A DNA stretch of 40,268 bases from Herbaspirillum chlorophenolicum. Its GTDB lineage: Bacteria > Pseudomonadota > Gammaproteobacteria > Burkholderiales > Burkholderiaceae_D. Positions 9,258 to 18,198 of this stretch are shown piece after piece; the first letter of the stretch is position 1; each line of letters begins with the position of its first letter. Below the pieces are notes generated by a model. That model searched no databases, was not told the origin of the DNA, and worked only from the letters and a program-made list of their open reading frames with translations. The DNA is taken from the NCBI RefSeq assembly GCF_001189955.1, contig NZ_LFLT01000040.1, positions 1 to 40,268 of the forward strand. The letters are read 5' to 3'. The position numbers and the translations under genes were made by a program.

Positions 9258-10205
9258 ATGGCAGGCAGCAGCTTCTTCGCACTGATCGACGATATCGCCT
9301 CGGTATTGGACGACGTTTCCGTGATGACCAAGGTCGCGGCCAAGAAAACCGCCGGCGTGCTGGGCGATGACCTCGCCCTGAACGCCCAGCAGGTAAGCGG
9401 CGTGAAGGCCGAGCGCGAACTGCCGGTGGTGTGGGCGGTGGCGCGGGGCTCGCTGAAGAACAAGGCGATCCTGGTGCCGGCGGCGCTGGCCATCAGCGCC
9501 TTCATCCCGTGGGCGGTGACGCCGCTGCTGATGCTGGGCGGCGCCTTCCTGTGCTTCGAAGGTTTCGAAAAGCTGGCGCATAAATACCTGCCGCACGGCG
9601 CAGGCGAGGAAGGCCACGAGACCACCGGCGCAACCGCCGATATCGATCCGGTGGCCTATGAACAGGACAAGATCAAGGGCGCCGTACGCACCGACTTCAT
9701 CCTCTCGGCCGAAATCATCGCCATCACCCTGGGCACCGTAGCCGGCGCGCCGCTGCAGCAGCAGGTGACGGTGCTGGTCGGCATTGCGCTGATCATGACG
9801 GTGGGGGTGTACGGCATCGTCGCGGCCATCGTGAAACTCGACGATGGCGGACTCTACCTGCTGCGCACGGCCGGCGCCGGCACGGTGGGCCGCATCAAGG
9901 AAAAACTGGGACGCGCCATCCTGGCGGCGGCGCCGGCCATGATGCGCAGCCTGTCGGTGATCGGCACCGTGGCCATGTTCATGGTGGGCGGCGGCATCCT
10001 GACGCACGGCTTGCCGTTCGCCCACCACGGCATCGAATCGGCAGCCGCGGCCATCGCCGGCATACCGGCCGTTGGCGGCGTGCTAGCGGCGCTGGCGCCT
10101 GCGGTGCTCAATGCCTTGTTCGGGGTAGTGGCGGGAGGCATGGTGTTGCTGGCAGTAGAAGCAGTCAAGCGCATGCTTGCCTGGATGAAAAAGTCCGGGC
10201 AATAA
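9258..10205 (+). CDS. DUF808 family inner-membrane protein (YedI-like)
   Basis: This 315-residue integral membrane protein belongs to the DUF808/YedI family, whose function is unknown. The N-terminus carries the family pattern [44 protein letters not shown] sequence (residues 4-43). Hydrophobic segments lie at about 70-98, 152-192 (probably two spans), 229-248 and 275-301. [12 protein letters not shown] near 95-106 is also characteristic. A good ribosome site (AAAAAGG, seven bases before the ATG) supports the start. The gene is divergent from ruvA and shares its SOS-box control region. The next gene downstream, a PilZ protein, is 127 bases away. Confidence 0.85.
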   Translation: MAGSSFFALIDDIASVLDDVSVMTKVAAKKTAGVLGDDLALNAQQVSGVKAERELPVVWAVARGSLKNKAILVPAALAISAFIPWAVTPLLMLGGAFLCFEGFEKLAHKYLPHGAGEEGHETTGATADIDPVAYEQDKIKGAVRTDFILSAEIIAITLGTVAGAPLQQQVTVLVGIALIMTVGVYGIVAAIVKLDDGGLYLLRTAGAGTVGRIKEKLGRAILAAAPAMMRSLSVIGTVAMFMVGGGILTHGLPFAHHGIESAAAAIAGIPAVGGVLAALAPAVLNALFGVVAGGMVLLAVEAVKRMLAWMKKSGQ

Positions 10206-10332
10206 ATAGCCCCTCGGTAAATAACGCCGTAATCGCCCAATCATGTCTTTCCTGTACCATGGAGGGGCCTACAACAGGCAATGCAATTACCTCGTTTTCT
10301 GCAGTCCAAAAATAAAATTCTGGGGGAAGGGT

Positions 10333-11298
10333 ATGGCGGATTCCGATTCTGTTTCATTGGTGCCGATACGTGCGGCGGAGTTGACGCTGGGGCAGCCGGT
10401 GCCCTGGTCGATTTACAACGACAGCGGCGAATTGTTGCTGGCCCGGGGCAATCTCGTTGAAAGCCAGAATCAGCTCGACGGCTTGGTTCAACAAGGCCTG
10501 TTCCGCAATGAAAAATGGAGCGCCCGGCCGCCGGCAGCCGCCGGAACCCCAACGCGCCCGAGCGAGCCGGTCAAAGCCGCGCGCGTGTCCGATGCGCCTG
10601 CCCCCAAGCCGGCCGCTGCATCATCGACCCAGGAAACCGTGGTCGGCATGGATGAAGTGCGCTGGCAGATCGGCGAGGTCTTGTCGTTGCAGTTGCAGGA
10701 AAGCCCGGGCGTGCGTTACGGCGTCAGCCTGATCGGCCACATCAAGAATAAAAGCGTGCTGGTGACGGCGCCGATGCAGGACGGCAAATATATTTTTGTC
10801 CGCGAAGGGCAGAGTTTCGTGGTGCGCGTCTTTTCCGGCAGGCGCGCTTATGCATTCACGGCGGCAGCGTTGAAGTATCAGCATTCACCGCACGCGTATC
10901 TGCATCTTTCCTATCCCAGGGAAGTGAGATGCGCAGTGATCCGGCAAGGCGCGCGGGCCAAGATCAACCTGGTGGCCTCCGTTTCGCTGGATGACGCACA
11001 TTCGGCCGCAGCAACGCTGACCGACCTGAGCATGGGTGGCGCATCCGGTGTGATGACGCAGACATTGGCCAAGAAGGGCGTGCGCGGGCGCCTTAAATTC
11101 AAGGTGCATGTGGCCGGCGAAGATAAATATCTGAACCTGGAAATGATCCTGCGCTCGGTTGAACGCAACCCTGCCGACAACGCCAATGGCAACGGACAGG
11201 AAGAAATCAGGCACGGTTTCGAGTTCGTCGATGTATCCGTAACCGATCGCCTGATTTTATCGGCATTTGTGCATCAGAAATTGGCGGAACTGGATTGA
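10333..11298 (+). CDS. PilZ-domain c-di-GMP-binding protein, YcgR-like
   Basis: This 321-residue protein has three parts. Residues 8-62 form a module (LTLGQPVPWSIYNDSGELLLARG, then a QLDGLVQQGLF helix) of a kind I recall at the N-terminus of some betaproteobacterial signalling proteins. After a proline/alanine linker (65-100) comes a YcgR-like N-domain (about 107-190), then a C-terminal PilZ domain (about 196-318). The PilZ domain carries the c-di-GMP contacts RQGAR at 204-208 (RxxxR) and DLSMGG at 231-236 (D/NxSxxG). The binding residues are intact, so it should sense cyclic di-GMP. YcgR relatives brake flagella, but no motility gene is nearby. The ATG at 10333 is preferred over one at 10243 because of the GGGGGAAGGG ribosome site. 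Confidence 0.85.
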   Translation: MADSDSVSLVPIRAAELTLGQPVPWSIYNDSGELLLARGNLVESQNQLDGLVQQGLFRNEKWSARPPAAAGTPTRPSEPVKAARVSDAPAPKPAAASSTQETVVGMDEVRWQIGEVLSLQLQESPGVRYGVSLIGHIKNKSVLVTAPMQDGKYIFVREGQSFVVRVFSGRRAYAFTAAALKYQHSPHAYLHLSYPREVRCAVIRQGARAKINLVASVSLDDAHSAAATLTDLSMGGASGVMTQTLAKKGVRGRLKFKVHVAGEDKYLNLEMILRSVERNPADNANGNGQEEIRHGFEFVDVSVTDRLILSAFVHQKLAELD

Positions 11299-11369
11299 TC
11301 CCGGCTTGCGTTTGATGGCTGGCGACGGCGGTGCTGGCACAGGAATACGCCAGCCTGCCTGCTGCAGTT

Positions 11370-11912
11370 TCACCCCACCAGCCGGCCGCCGCGCATGCGC
11401 AAGCCCTTCTTCGCCAGCCTCGGCGCCAGCGCACCCAGATTCGCCAGCACATCACCGCCATGCGCATGGCAGATTGCCACCCCCAGCGCATCGGCAGCAT
11501 CGGTGCCGGGCAAACCCGGCAGCTGCAGCAAGCGCGCCACCATTTCCTGCACCTGCGCTTTCTGTGCCCGGCCGTGGCCGGCCACGGCTTGCTTGACCTG
11601 CAATGCGGTGTATTCGGCCACCGCCAGGTCGGCGCCGACCAGCGCGCAAATCGCCGCCCCGCGAGCCTGCCCCAACAGCAAAGTGGACTGCGGGTTGACG
11701 TTGACGAACACCTTTTCAATCGCCGCGCAGTCGGGTGCATACGTGCGCACCACTTCGGAGACGCTGCTCAGGATTACCTTGAGCCGTTGCGGCAGATCGC
11801 CGTCAGGCGTCTTGATGGTGCCCGATGCGATATAGGAAAGCTTGTTGCCCTGCTTGTGGATCACACCGAAACCGGTGGTGCGCAAGCCAGGGTCGATGCC
11901 GAGGATCTTCAT
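11370..11912 (-). CDS. ruvC: Holliday junction resolvase RuvC
   Basis: RuvC is the dimeric endonuclease that cuts Holliday junctions symmetrically. The protein is 180 residues, and all four catalytic acids keep the Escherichia coli numbering: D7 (ILGIDPG), E66 (AIEKVFV), D138 and D141 (GTDAADAL). The gene begins 28 bases after the yfcF stop and reads on the same strand. Its 3' end faces the PilZ gene 71 bases away, with no clear terminator. It is separated from ruvAB by two opposite-strand genes, so it cannot share the SOS-controlled ruvA promoter. No LexA box is obvious ahead of it. Confidence 0.97.
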   Translation of the reverse strand: MKILGIDPGLRTTGFGVIHKQGNKLSYIASGTIKTPDGDLPQRLKVILSSVSEVVRTYAPDCAAIEKVFVNVNPQSTLLLGQARGAAICALVGADLAVAEYTALQVKQAVAGHGRAQKAQVQEMVARLLQLPGLPGTDAADALGVAICHAHGGDVLANLGALAPRLAKKGLRMRGGRLVG

Positions 11913-11940
11913 GCTGCAAGTCTAACCGATCGCCGCTCGA

Positions 11941-12627
<687 letters not shown>

Positions 12628-12665
12628 TCACGCGAATGTAGTCCGGAACCATCGACACATTAAAG

Positions 12666-12693
12666 CAAAACGCCCGGCAGCGCCGGGCGTTTT
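12666..12693. terminator. Terminator after purH, symmetrical
   Basis: A perfect stem (AAAACGCCCGGC with GCCGGGCGTTTT, AGC loop) lies just after the purH stop. It has T runs on either strand, so it can work in both directions. Its main task is to end the dusB-fis-purH transcript before yfcF. Confidence 0.88.
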
Positions 12694-12714
12694 CATGCCA
12701 TTGCCGCCTGCAGA

Positions 12715-14286
12715 TCAGTGGCGGAAGTGACGTGTACCGGTCAGCAACATCACCACGCCGCGCTCGTCTGCAGCATCGATCACTTCCTGGTCGCGCATGG
12801 AGCCGCCCGGGTGGATCACACAGGTCGCACCGGCATCTACCACCACGTCCAGGCCATCGCGGAACGGGAAGAATGCATCCGACGCCACGGCCGAGCCGGC
12901 CAGGGTCAGGCCGGCATTCTGCGCCTTGATCGAAGCAATGCGCGCGGAGTCGATGCGGCTCATCTGGCCGGCGCCTACGCCCAGTGTCATGCCATTACCG
13001 CAGAACACGATGGCGTTGGACTTGACGAACTTGGCCACGCGCCAGGCGAACATCAGGTCTTGCAATTGCTGCGGGGTCGGCTGCAGCTTGCTGACCACCT
13101 TCACTTCCGACAGCAGCACGTTCTTGGCGTCGGGCGACTGCACCAGCAGGCCGCCGCCGACGCGCTTGAAGTCGTAGGCGTTCAGGCCGTTGCCGAGCGG
13201 GATTTCCAGCAGGCGCACGTTCTGCTTGGCGGCGAAGATCTTCTTGGCCTCATCCGAGAAGGACGGTGCGATCAGCACTTCGACGAACTGCTTGGCCACT
13301 GCTTCGGCAGCCGCGCCATCCAGCGGACGGTTGAAGGCAATGATGCCGCCGAAAGCCGAGGTTGGGTCGGTCTGCAAGGCCTTGCTGTACGACTCCAGCG
13401 GATTGGCGCCAACCGCCACGCCGCAGGGGTTGGCGTGCTTGATGATGACGCAGGCGGCCGTTTCGGCGGCGTCGAAGGTCTTCACGCATTCCCACGCGGC
13501 GTCGGCGTCGGCGATGTTGTTGAACGACAGTTCCTTGCCTTGCAGCTGGGTGTAGTTGGCCAGCGCGCCGTCGACCTTCTTGACGTCGCGGTAGAACGCC
13601 GCGCTCTGGTGCGGGTTCTCGCCGTAGCGCATGTCCTGCACTTTTTCAAAGTGCAGGTTCAGGGTTTCCGGATAGGCGCTGCGGGTGGCGTGCTGCTTGT
13701 CTTCGCCCAGCGAGGTGAAATAGTTGGTGATGGCGCCGTCGTATTGCGCGGTATGGGCAAACACCTTCTTGGCCAGCGCGAAGCGCTTCTCATACGGCAG
13801 GTCGCCGTTGGCTTTCAGGTCGGCCAGTACGCCGTCATAGTCGGTCGGATCGCAGATGACCACCACGTCCTTGTGGTTCTTGGCCGAGGAACGCAGCATG
13901 GCCGGGCCGCCGATGTCGATGTTCTCGATCGCGTCTTCCAGCGAGCACGCTTCTTTGGCCACGGTCTGCTGGAACGGATACAGGTTCACCACCACCATGT
14001 CGATGGTCGGGATGGCGTGCTTTTCCAGCGCGGCCACATGCTCGGGGAAATCGCGGCGCGCCAGGATGCCGCCGTGCACCTTCGGATGCAGCGTCTTGAC
14101 GCGGCCATCCAGCATTTCCGGGAAACCGGTGTAATCGGCCACTTCGGTGACCTTCAGGCCGTTGTCGGCCAGCAGCTTGGCGGTGCCGCCGGTGGACAGG
14201 ATGTTGACGCCCATGGCGGACAGCGCGCGCGCGAATTCGAGCACGCCTGCCTTGTCGGATACGGAAATGAGTGCTTGTTTGATCAT
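12715..14286 (-). CDS. purH: Bifunctional AICAR transformylase / IMP cyclohydrolase
   Basis: PurH carries out the last two steps of purine synthesis: formylation of AICAR and closure to IMP. The 523-residue protein has an N-terminal MGS-type cyclohydrolase domain ([24 protein letters not shown], and [14 protein letters not shown] at 64-77). The transformylase domain contains [10 protein letters not shown] and the catalytic KHANPCG at about 283-289. A TTG at 14295 is in frame, but the ATG at 14286 gives the usual N-terminus ([14 protein letters not shown]). It lies 92 bases after fis on the same strand, as in many betaproteobacteria, and is closed by a strong terminator. Confidence 0.97.
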   Translation of the reverse strand: MIKQALISVSDKAGVLEFARALSAMGVNILSTGGTAKLLADNGLKVTEVADYTGFPEMLDGRVKTLHPKVHGGILARRDFPEHVAALEKHAIPTIDMVVVNLYPFQQTVAKEACSLEDAIENIDIGGPAMLRSSAKNHKDVVVICDPTDYDGVLADLKANGDLPYEKRFALAKKVFAHTAQYDGAITNYFTSLGEDKQHATRSAYPETLNLHFEKVQDMRYGENPHQSAAFYRDVKKVDGALANYTQLQGKELSFNNIADADAAWECVKTFDAAETAACVIIKHANPCGVAVGANPLESYSKALQTDPTSAFGGIIAFNRPLDGAAAEAVAKQFVEVLIAPSFSDEAKKIFAAKQNVRLLEIPLGNGLNAYDFKRVGGGLLVQSPDAKNVLLSEVKVVSKLQPTPQQLQDLMFAWRVAKFVKSNAIVFCGNGMTLGVGAGQMSRIDSARIASIKAQNAGLTLAGSAVASDAFFPFRDGLDVVVDAGATCVIHPGGSMRDQEVIDAADERGVVMLLTGTRHFRH

Positions 14287-14378
14287 GGTAGGCAAGACTG
14301 GAAAAGGAAGATGGAAACCTGAAAAACCGTTGAAGGAATAAGTTGGCCAGGCCGGCGCACACGGCGTCGGCCCGCCGG

Positions 14379-14612
14379 TCAGAGCAGTCCGTGCTGCTGC
14401 AATTTCTTGCGCAGCGTGTTGCGGTTGATGCCGAGGATTTCAGCGGCCTGCGACTGGTTGCCTTCGGCGCGCGCCATCACGGTCTCGAAGACCGGCTTTT
14501 CGACCGTCGACAAGACCATGTCGTAGACGTTGGTTGGCAGTTGTTCGCCCAGGTCCCGGAAATATTTTTCCAGGCTCTTCTTGACGACGTCCTCAATGCT
14601 TTCTTTGCTCAT
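14379..14612 (-). CDS. fis: Nucleoid-associated DNA-binding protein Fis
   Basis: Fis is a small dimeric nucleoid protein that bends DNA and activates stable-RNA promoters in fast-growing cells. The 77-residue product is the length typical of betaproteobacterial Fis, shorter than the 98 residues in E. coli. The C-terminal helix-turn-helix occupies about 52-72 ([20 protein letters not shown]). The upstream helices [18 protein letters not shown] form the dimer core. It follows dusB by 182 bases on the same strand, the classical dusB-fis arrangement. Confidence 0.96.
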   Translation of the reverse strand: MSKESIEDVVKKSLEKYFRDLGEQLPTNVYDMVLSTVEKPVFETVMARAEGNQSQAAEILGINRNTLRKKLQQHGLL

Positions 14613-14794
14613 TGCTTTGTTGCTTCTGTTTTTATCGGCACCGCCGCGGCCGCACGCAACATGATGTCGCGTCCCCCGTGGACTGGTTTGTTTGCAGCGA
14701 TACCGTGCTGTTGATCAATTTGCGCGTCCTGCGCATCCGATTCGTTTCACTGACATTGCATGCGGGAAGAGACTTCCCTCGACGCCCAAAAAAC

Positions 14795-15811
14795 TCAGGC
14801 TGCAAGCGGCTCTTCGGTGAAGCCGTATTGTAACCGCTCGCCGTAGGCCGCCTGCCCCGCGAAGAAATTGCGCACCGCGTCGAGCTGTTCTGCGCAGTCC
14901 TCGATGCGGTTCATGCCGCGCCGGAAATCCTCGCCGCCGGGCAAGTCGCGCACATACCATCCGATATGCTTGCGCGCCGTGCGTACGCCGAGGTAGTCGC
15001 CGTAGAACGCGTAATGCGCCTGCAAATGCTCGTCCATCAATTGCTCGACTTCCGTCACCAGCGGCGCCGGCAGGTAGTCGCCGGTACGCAGGAAATGGTC
15101 GATCTCGCGGAAGATCCACGGCCGCCCCTGGGCGGCGCGGCCGACCATGACGGCGTCGGCGCCGGTCAGGCGCAATACCTCGCGCGCCTTTTCCGGCGAG
15201 GTGATGTCGCCGTTGGCCACCACCGGAATCTTCACCGCCGCCTTGACTGCCGCGATGGTGTCGTATTCGGCGTCGCCGCTGTAGCCGTCGGCGCGGGTAC
15301 GGCCGTGCAGCGTCAGCATGGCGATGCCGCTCCGCTCGGCCAGCGCGGCGATCTTCAGCGCGTTCTTGTTGACACGGTCCCAGCCGGTACGGAACTTCAG
15401 CGTCACCGGCACATCGACCGCACCCACTACCGCATCGAGGATGCGGGCCACCAGTTCTTCGTCCTGCAGCAGGGCCGAACCGCACCAGCTGTTGCAGACC
15501 TTCTTGACCGGGCAGCCCATGTTGATGTCGATGATCTGGGCGCCGCGCTCGACGTTGTACTTCGCGCAGTCGGCCAGCATGGCGGGATCGGCGCCGGCGA
15601 TCTGCACCGCCTTGGGCTCCATCTCGCCATCGTGGTTGATGCGGCGTGAAGTTTTCTCGCTTTGCCACAGCCGCGGGTCGGAAGCGGCCATCTCGGACAC
15701 GGCGTATCCCGCGCCCAGCTGTTTGCACAGCTGGCGGAAAGGACGGTCAGTCACACCTGCCATGGGAGCGACGAACACGTTGTTTCGCAAGGAATACGGT
15801 CCAATGTTCAC
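14795..15811 (-). CDS. dusB: tRNA-dihydrouridine synthase B
   Basis: DusB is an FMN enzyme that reduces uridines in the tRNA D-loop. The product is 338 residues from a GTG start. It shows NVFVAPMAGVTDRPFR at the N-terminus, INMGCPVKK with the catalytic cysteine at about C100, LKFRTGWD, LTLHGRTR, VVANGDI and ADAVMVGRAAQG (FMN phosphate site). An ATG at 15868 would add 19 residues, but the GTG at 15811 is preferred: it reproduces the family N-terminus (NIGPYSLRN), and a promoter -10 box lies between the two, leaving the upstream ATG outside the mRNA. It is the first gene of dusB-fis-purH. Confidence 0.95.
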   Translation of the reverse strand: MNIGPYSLRNNVFVAPMAGVTDRPFRQLCKQLGAGYAVSEMAASDPRLWQSEKTSRRINHDGEMEPKAVQIAGADPAMLADCAKYNVERGAQIIDINMGCPVKKVCNSWCGSALLQDEELVARILDAVVGAVDVPVTLKFRTGWDRVNKNALKIAALAERSGIAMLTLHGRTRADGYSGDAEYDTIAAVKAAVKIPVVANGDITSPEKAREVLRLTGADAVMVGRAAQGRPWIFREIDHFLRTGDYLPAPLVTEVEQLMDEHLQAHYAFYGDYLGVRTARKHIGWYVRDLPGGEDFRRGMNRIEDCAEQLDAVRNFFAGQAAYGERLQYGFTEEPLAA

Positions 15812-15845
15812 GAATCGGATTGGGGGAAAAGCGGGGAAGGGCGCT

Positions 15846-15874
15846 ATTTTAGCGCGATTGCAGGCCATGCCCAA
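15846..15874 (-). promoter_or_regulatory. Sigma-70-type promoter of dusB-fis-purH
   Basis: On the minus strand TTGGGC (15874-15869) and TAAAAT (15851-15846) are separated by exactly 17 bases. The predicted start of transcription is near 15839, about 28 bases before the GTG of dusB. The -10 box sits in a GCGCTAAAATAGCGC palindrome. The gene-free stretch 15812-16161 holds only this promoter, AT-richer DNA without a convincing gene (15875-16083), and the hairpin at 16084-16149. Confidence 0.6.
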
Positions 15875-16083
15875 CTACATTCGGCCATCGTTACATCTCT
15901 GCACCGGGATTTGCGGCTGTTCATTTATTAAGCAGCGTCAACTTATTGCCCAAACGCCAATTTACGCCATTGGAAATCTTTTGCGGATATCGCAGAAGCT
16001 TCCTGCAACGGCGTTTTTCAGCACGCAAATTGATGCGAACGGTGCTTAAAAAAGCGGCACACCATGCCTGTGCATCTTTACCC

Positions 16084-16149
16084 AAACAATAAGACCGTCG
16101 TACCGCCTGCGCGGATACGACGGCCTTGCGGTCGCCCGGTTTATTGTTT
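16084..16149 (-). terminator. Nested hairpin, probable terminator of the phosphatase gene
   Basis: An inner eight-pair stem (CCGTCGTA 16095-16102 with TACGACGG 16115-16122) lies inside an outer stem (AAACAATAA 16084-16092 with TTATTGTTT 16141-16149, extended by ACCG/CGGT). On the minus strand it follows the phosphatase stop by about 12 bases and exits into TCTTATTGTTT, a loose T-rich tract. The termination role is inferred from position. Confidence 0.55.
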
Positions 16150-16161
16150 CCTGCGCCGGTT

Positions 16162-16806
16162 TCAGCGGTCGACTTCGTCCAGCGTCTCACGGTTGAGGTG
16201 ATCGATCTCGCCCCAGGAACGGATGCGGGCGCGTTCGCCGTCCCAATGCAGCCGGTTCACGCTGGCATTGAAAATGTCGAAGGTGCGCGGCTGTGCGAAT
16301 TCGGTGCCGCTGGCCCAGTGATGGATGCATTCAAGCACGCCGCCGTGGGTGACGATGGCGACCTTGCGATACTTGCCGCCGCCGATAACGCGCTGCACGG
16401 CATCGACCGAACGCTGGTAGAACTCGCGCATGGTTTCGGCCTGGCGTTCGCCGGCCGGATAGCGGGCGTCGGGTTCGCGCGCCTTCCAGACGTGATAGGC
16501 CTCCGGATATTTTTCCTCGATGTCCGGATGGCGCAGGCCCTCGAAAGCGCCATAGCAGCGCTCGCGCAGCCCGGCGTCGATCGCCACCGGCAGTCCCGCC
16601 ACATCGGCCACCGCCTGGGCGGTGGCGCGCGCACGCTGGAGGTCGCTGGCGAAAACGGCGTCGATACCCTCGCCGGCCAGCGCTGCTCCCAATGCCAGCA
16701 CCTGGCGCTGGCCGGCTTCGTTCAGGGGAATGTCGATATGGCCTTGCAGGCGCTTGTCGACGTTCCAATCGGTTTCGCCGTGGCGGATCAGCAGTATTTC
16801 AGTCAT
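16162..16806 (-). CDS. Histidine phosphatase family protein (phosphoglycerate mutase-like)
   Basis: This 214-residue protein belongs to the two-histidine phosphatase superfamily. The phospho-acceptor H9 lies in ILLIRHGETDWN at the N-terminus, and the second histidine is H153 in VAIVTHGGVLE. LRERCYGAFEG (about 79-89) supplies the usual acidic residue. Size and pattern resemble GpmB/CobC-like enzymes rather than glycolytic GpmA, so the natural substrate is unknown. The open frame extends upstream, but the ATG at 16806 puts the RHG motif at its usual position. The PEBP-family gene ends 37 bases upstream on the same strand. Confidence 0.85.
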   Translation of the reverse strand: MTEILLIRHGETDWNVDKRLQGHIDIPLNEAGQRQVLALGAALAGEGIDAVFASDLQRARATAQAVADVAGLPVAIDAGLRERCYGAFEGLRHPDIEEKYPEAYHVWKAREPDARYPAGERQAETMREFYQRSVDAVQRVIGGGKYRKVAIVTHGGVLECIHHWASGTEFAQPRTFDIFNASVNRLHWDGERARIRSWGEIDHLNRETLDEVDR

Positions 16807-16843
16807 GCGGTAGTGCCATCTTTGTTTATTGAAGGAGTGGTGC

Positions 16844-17485
16844 TTACCTGGCCGCAGATGGATTGAGCCAATACAGGCCCTGGATCGATGCCTGCTCCAG
16901 CACATGATCACGCAGTGCCGTCACCACCACCGCCCCATCCAGATTGCCGGTCAGCGGCAGCTGCGCTACATCCAGCGCGTACAGCGTGAAGATATAGCGA
17001 TGCACCAGCGCGTCATTCCACGGTGGGCAGGGGCCGTCGTAACCGAAATAGTCACCGCGCATGTCGCCATCGCCGGCGAACCAGCCGGTGTAATCGTTGA
17101 GGCCCTGGCGTGCGCCGGGCATGGTATCGCCCAGCACCGCCGGTCCCGGCTTGCCGCGCGCGGTCACGCCGTTGCTGAACTGTCCGGCCTTGATTTGCGT
17201 GACGGTTGGAGGGATATCGACCAGGGTCCAATGGTAAAAATCGACCCGCGGCAAATCCAGCGGCACGGTCTTGCCTTCCTGGTTGACGTCGTCGCCGCGC
17301 GAAGGCACGTCGGGGTCATGCACCACCAATGCCAGCGACTTGGTGCCGGCCGGCAGCTCGCTCCAGGCCAAGTGTGGATTACGGTTGCTCGACAGCGCGA
17401 CATGGGTCTTGGGGTCGGCCACGGCGAATGCGAATTCACCGGGGATGGTTGCTCCGTCCTTGAAAGAATCGCTCCAGAATTTCAT
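16844..17485 (-). CDS. YbhB/YbcL family PEBP-like protein
   Basis: This 213-residue cytoplasmic protein belongs to the phosphatidylethanolamine-binding protein family, bacterial YbhB/YbcL branch. Motifs seen are NRNPHLAWSELPAGTKSLALVVHDPDVP (the DPD ligand pocket), FYHWTLVDIP, FGYDGPCPPWND and VHRYIFTLYAL. It is a little longer than YbhB because of extra residues after DPDVP (SRGDDVNQEGKTV) and in the DTMPGARQGLNDYTGWFAG region. The start has a strong ribosome site (GAGGAGG, five bases before the ATG). The palindromic element at 17566-17728 lies between this gene and dtd upstream. Confidence 0.88.
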   Translation of the reverse strand: MKFWSDSFKDGATIPGEFAFAVADPKTHVALSSNRNPHLAWSELPAGTKSLALVVHDPDVPSRGDDVNQEGKTVPLDLPRVDFYHWTLVDIPPTVTQIKAGQFSNGVTARGKPGPAVLGDTMPGARQGLNDYTGWFAGDGDMRGDYFGYDGPCPPWNDALVHRYIFTLYALDVAQLPLTGNLDGAVVVTALRDHVLEQASIQGLYWLNPSAAR

Positions 17486-17565
17486 GTGACCTCCTCAGAA
17501 AAATGGGCCGGGTTCAAACGCCATACCCTGACGAGATGGGGATGGACACGGCAGCTTCAATCCTT

Positions 17566-17728
17566 AGAACCTGCTCAACGTCTCGTCGGGTTTGTCCCAA
17601 TGCCCTTTCAAGCGGTCTGCGGCGTTGCAAAGCCTCGCCGGGCCAATTGGCCCGCCTGCGTTTTGCGCCTTGCATCCCATCCTGAAATGACATCGGGCCA
17701 ACTCCCGCCGAGACATTGAACAGGTTCT
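17566..17728. repeat. 163-base imperfect palindrome, MITE- or REP-like intergenic element
   Basis: The two arms meet at a perfect CGGGCCAATTGGCCCG core (centre 17646/17647). The left arm (17566-17646) and the reverse complement of the right arm (17647-17728) align from end to end: both begin AGAACCTG, then TCAA, GTCTCG, CGGG, ATG, TTTCA and TGCAA blocks, and end GGGCCAA. I judge them roughly 70% identical by eye. The last base falls on the third base of the dtd stop codon. The element contains no gene and fills the space between dtd and the PEBP gene. It could be a non-autonomous mobile element or a large RNA hairpin. I saw no second copy in this window. Confidence 0.7.
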
Positions 17729-18186
17729 TAAGCCCCCTTGGGCTTGACCTGCAACCAGAACGTTACCGGGCCGTCATTGGTCAGCGACACTTTCATGTCG
17801 GCGCCGAAGCGGCCTGTACCCACATGGCCGGCGCCATGCCGGGCGTGCACCTGACCGACAAAATGATCGAACAACTGCCGGCCGACATCGGGCGTTGCGG
17901 CCGGCGTGAAGGACGGCCGCGTGCCGGAATTGGTATCGGCCGCCAACGTGAACTGCGGCACCAGCAAAAGGTCGCCTTGCACGTCGGCAACACTGCGATT
18001 CATCTTGCCGGCCTCATCGGCGAATACGCGATAGGCCAGCAGCTTGCCCAACAGCACATCGGCTTCGGCTACGGTGTCGTTGCGCTCGGCGCACACCAGC
18101 ACCATCAGGCCGGTACCAATCGCGCCGATGGTTTCTCCATCCACTACGACAGCCGCCTGGCTGACTCGTTGCAACAGGGCGATCAT
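17728..18186 (-). CDS. dtd: D-aminoacyl-tRNA deacylase
   Basis: Dtd removes D-amino acids (and glycine from mischarged tRNA-Ala) attached to tRNA. The 152-residue protein has the family start [27 protein letters not shown] at 78-93, and the C-terminal [11 protein letters not shown] block, which carries the NxGPxxT motif. The usual SQxxL motif reads PQFTL here: residue 77 is proline (CCG) where E. coli Dtd has serine. It starts 12 bases after the tyrS stop, so the two are co-transcribed and share a quality-control theme. Its stop codon touches the end of the palindromic element. Confidence 0.95.
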   Translation of the reverse strand: MIALLQRVSQAAVVVDGETIGAIGTGLMVLVCAERNDTVAEADVLLGKLLAYRVFADEAGKMNRSVADVQGDLLLVPQFTLAADTNSGTRPSFTPAATPDVGRQLFDHFVGQVHARHGAGHVGTGRFGADMKVSLTNDGPVTFWLQVKPKGA

Positions 18187-18198
18187 GCCGCGCCGCGC

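Noticed and set aside
10198..10213. Small hairpin (GGGC/GCCC) at the end of the DUF808 gene as a terminator
   Set aside because: The stem has only four pairs and no T-run follows.
15875..16083. Gene-free, AT-richer stretch searched for a small RNA or small protein
   Set aside because: The minus-strand frame at 15921-16190 has no ribosome site or family resemblance, and no terminator-promoter pair defines an RNA.
16622..16813. Short plus-strand frames opposite the phosphatase and PEBP genes
   Set aside because: No ribosome sites and no motifs; ordinary shadows.
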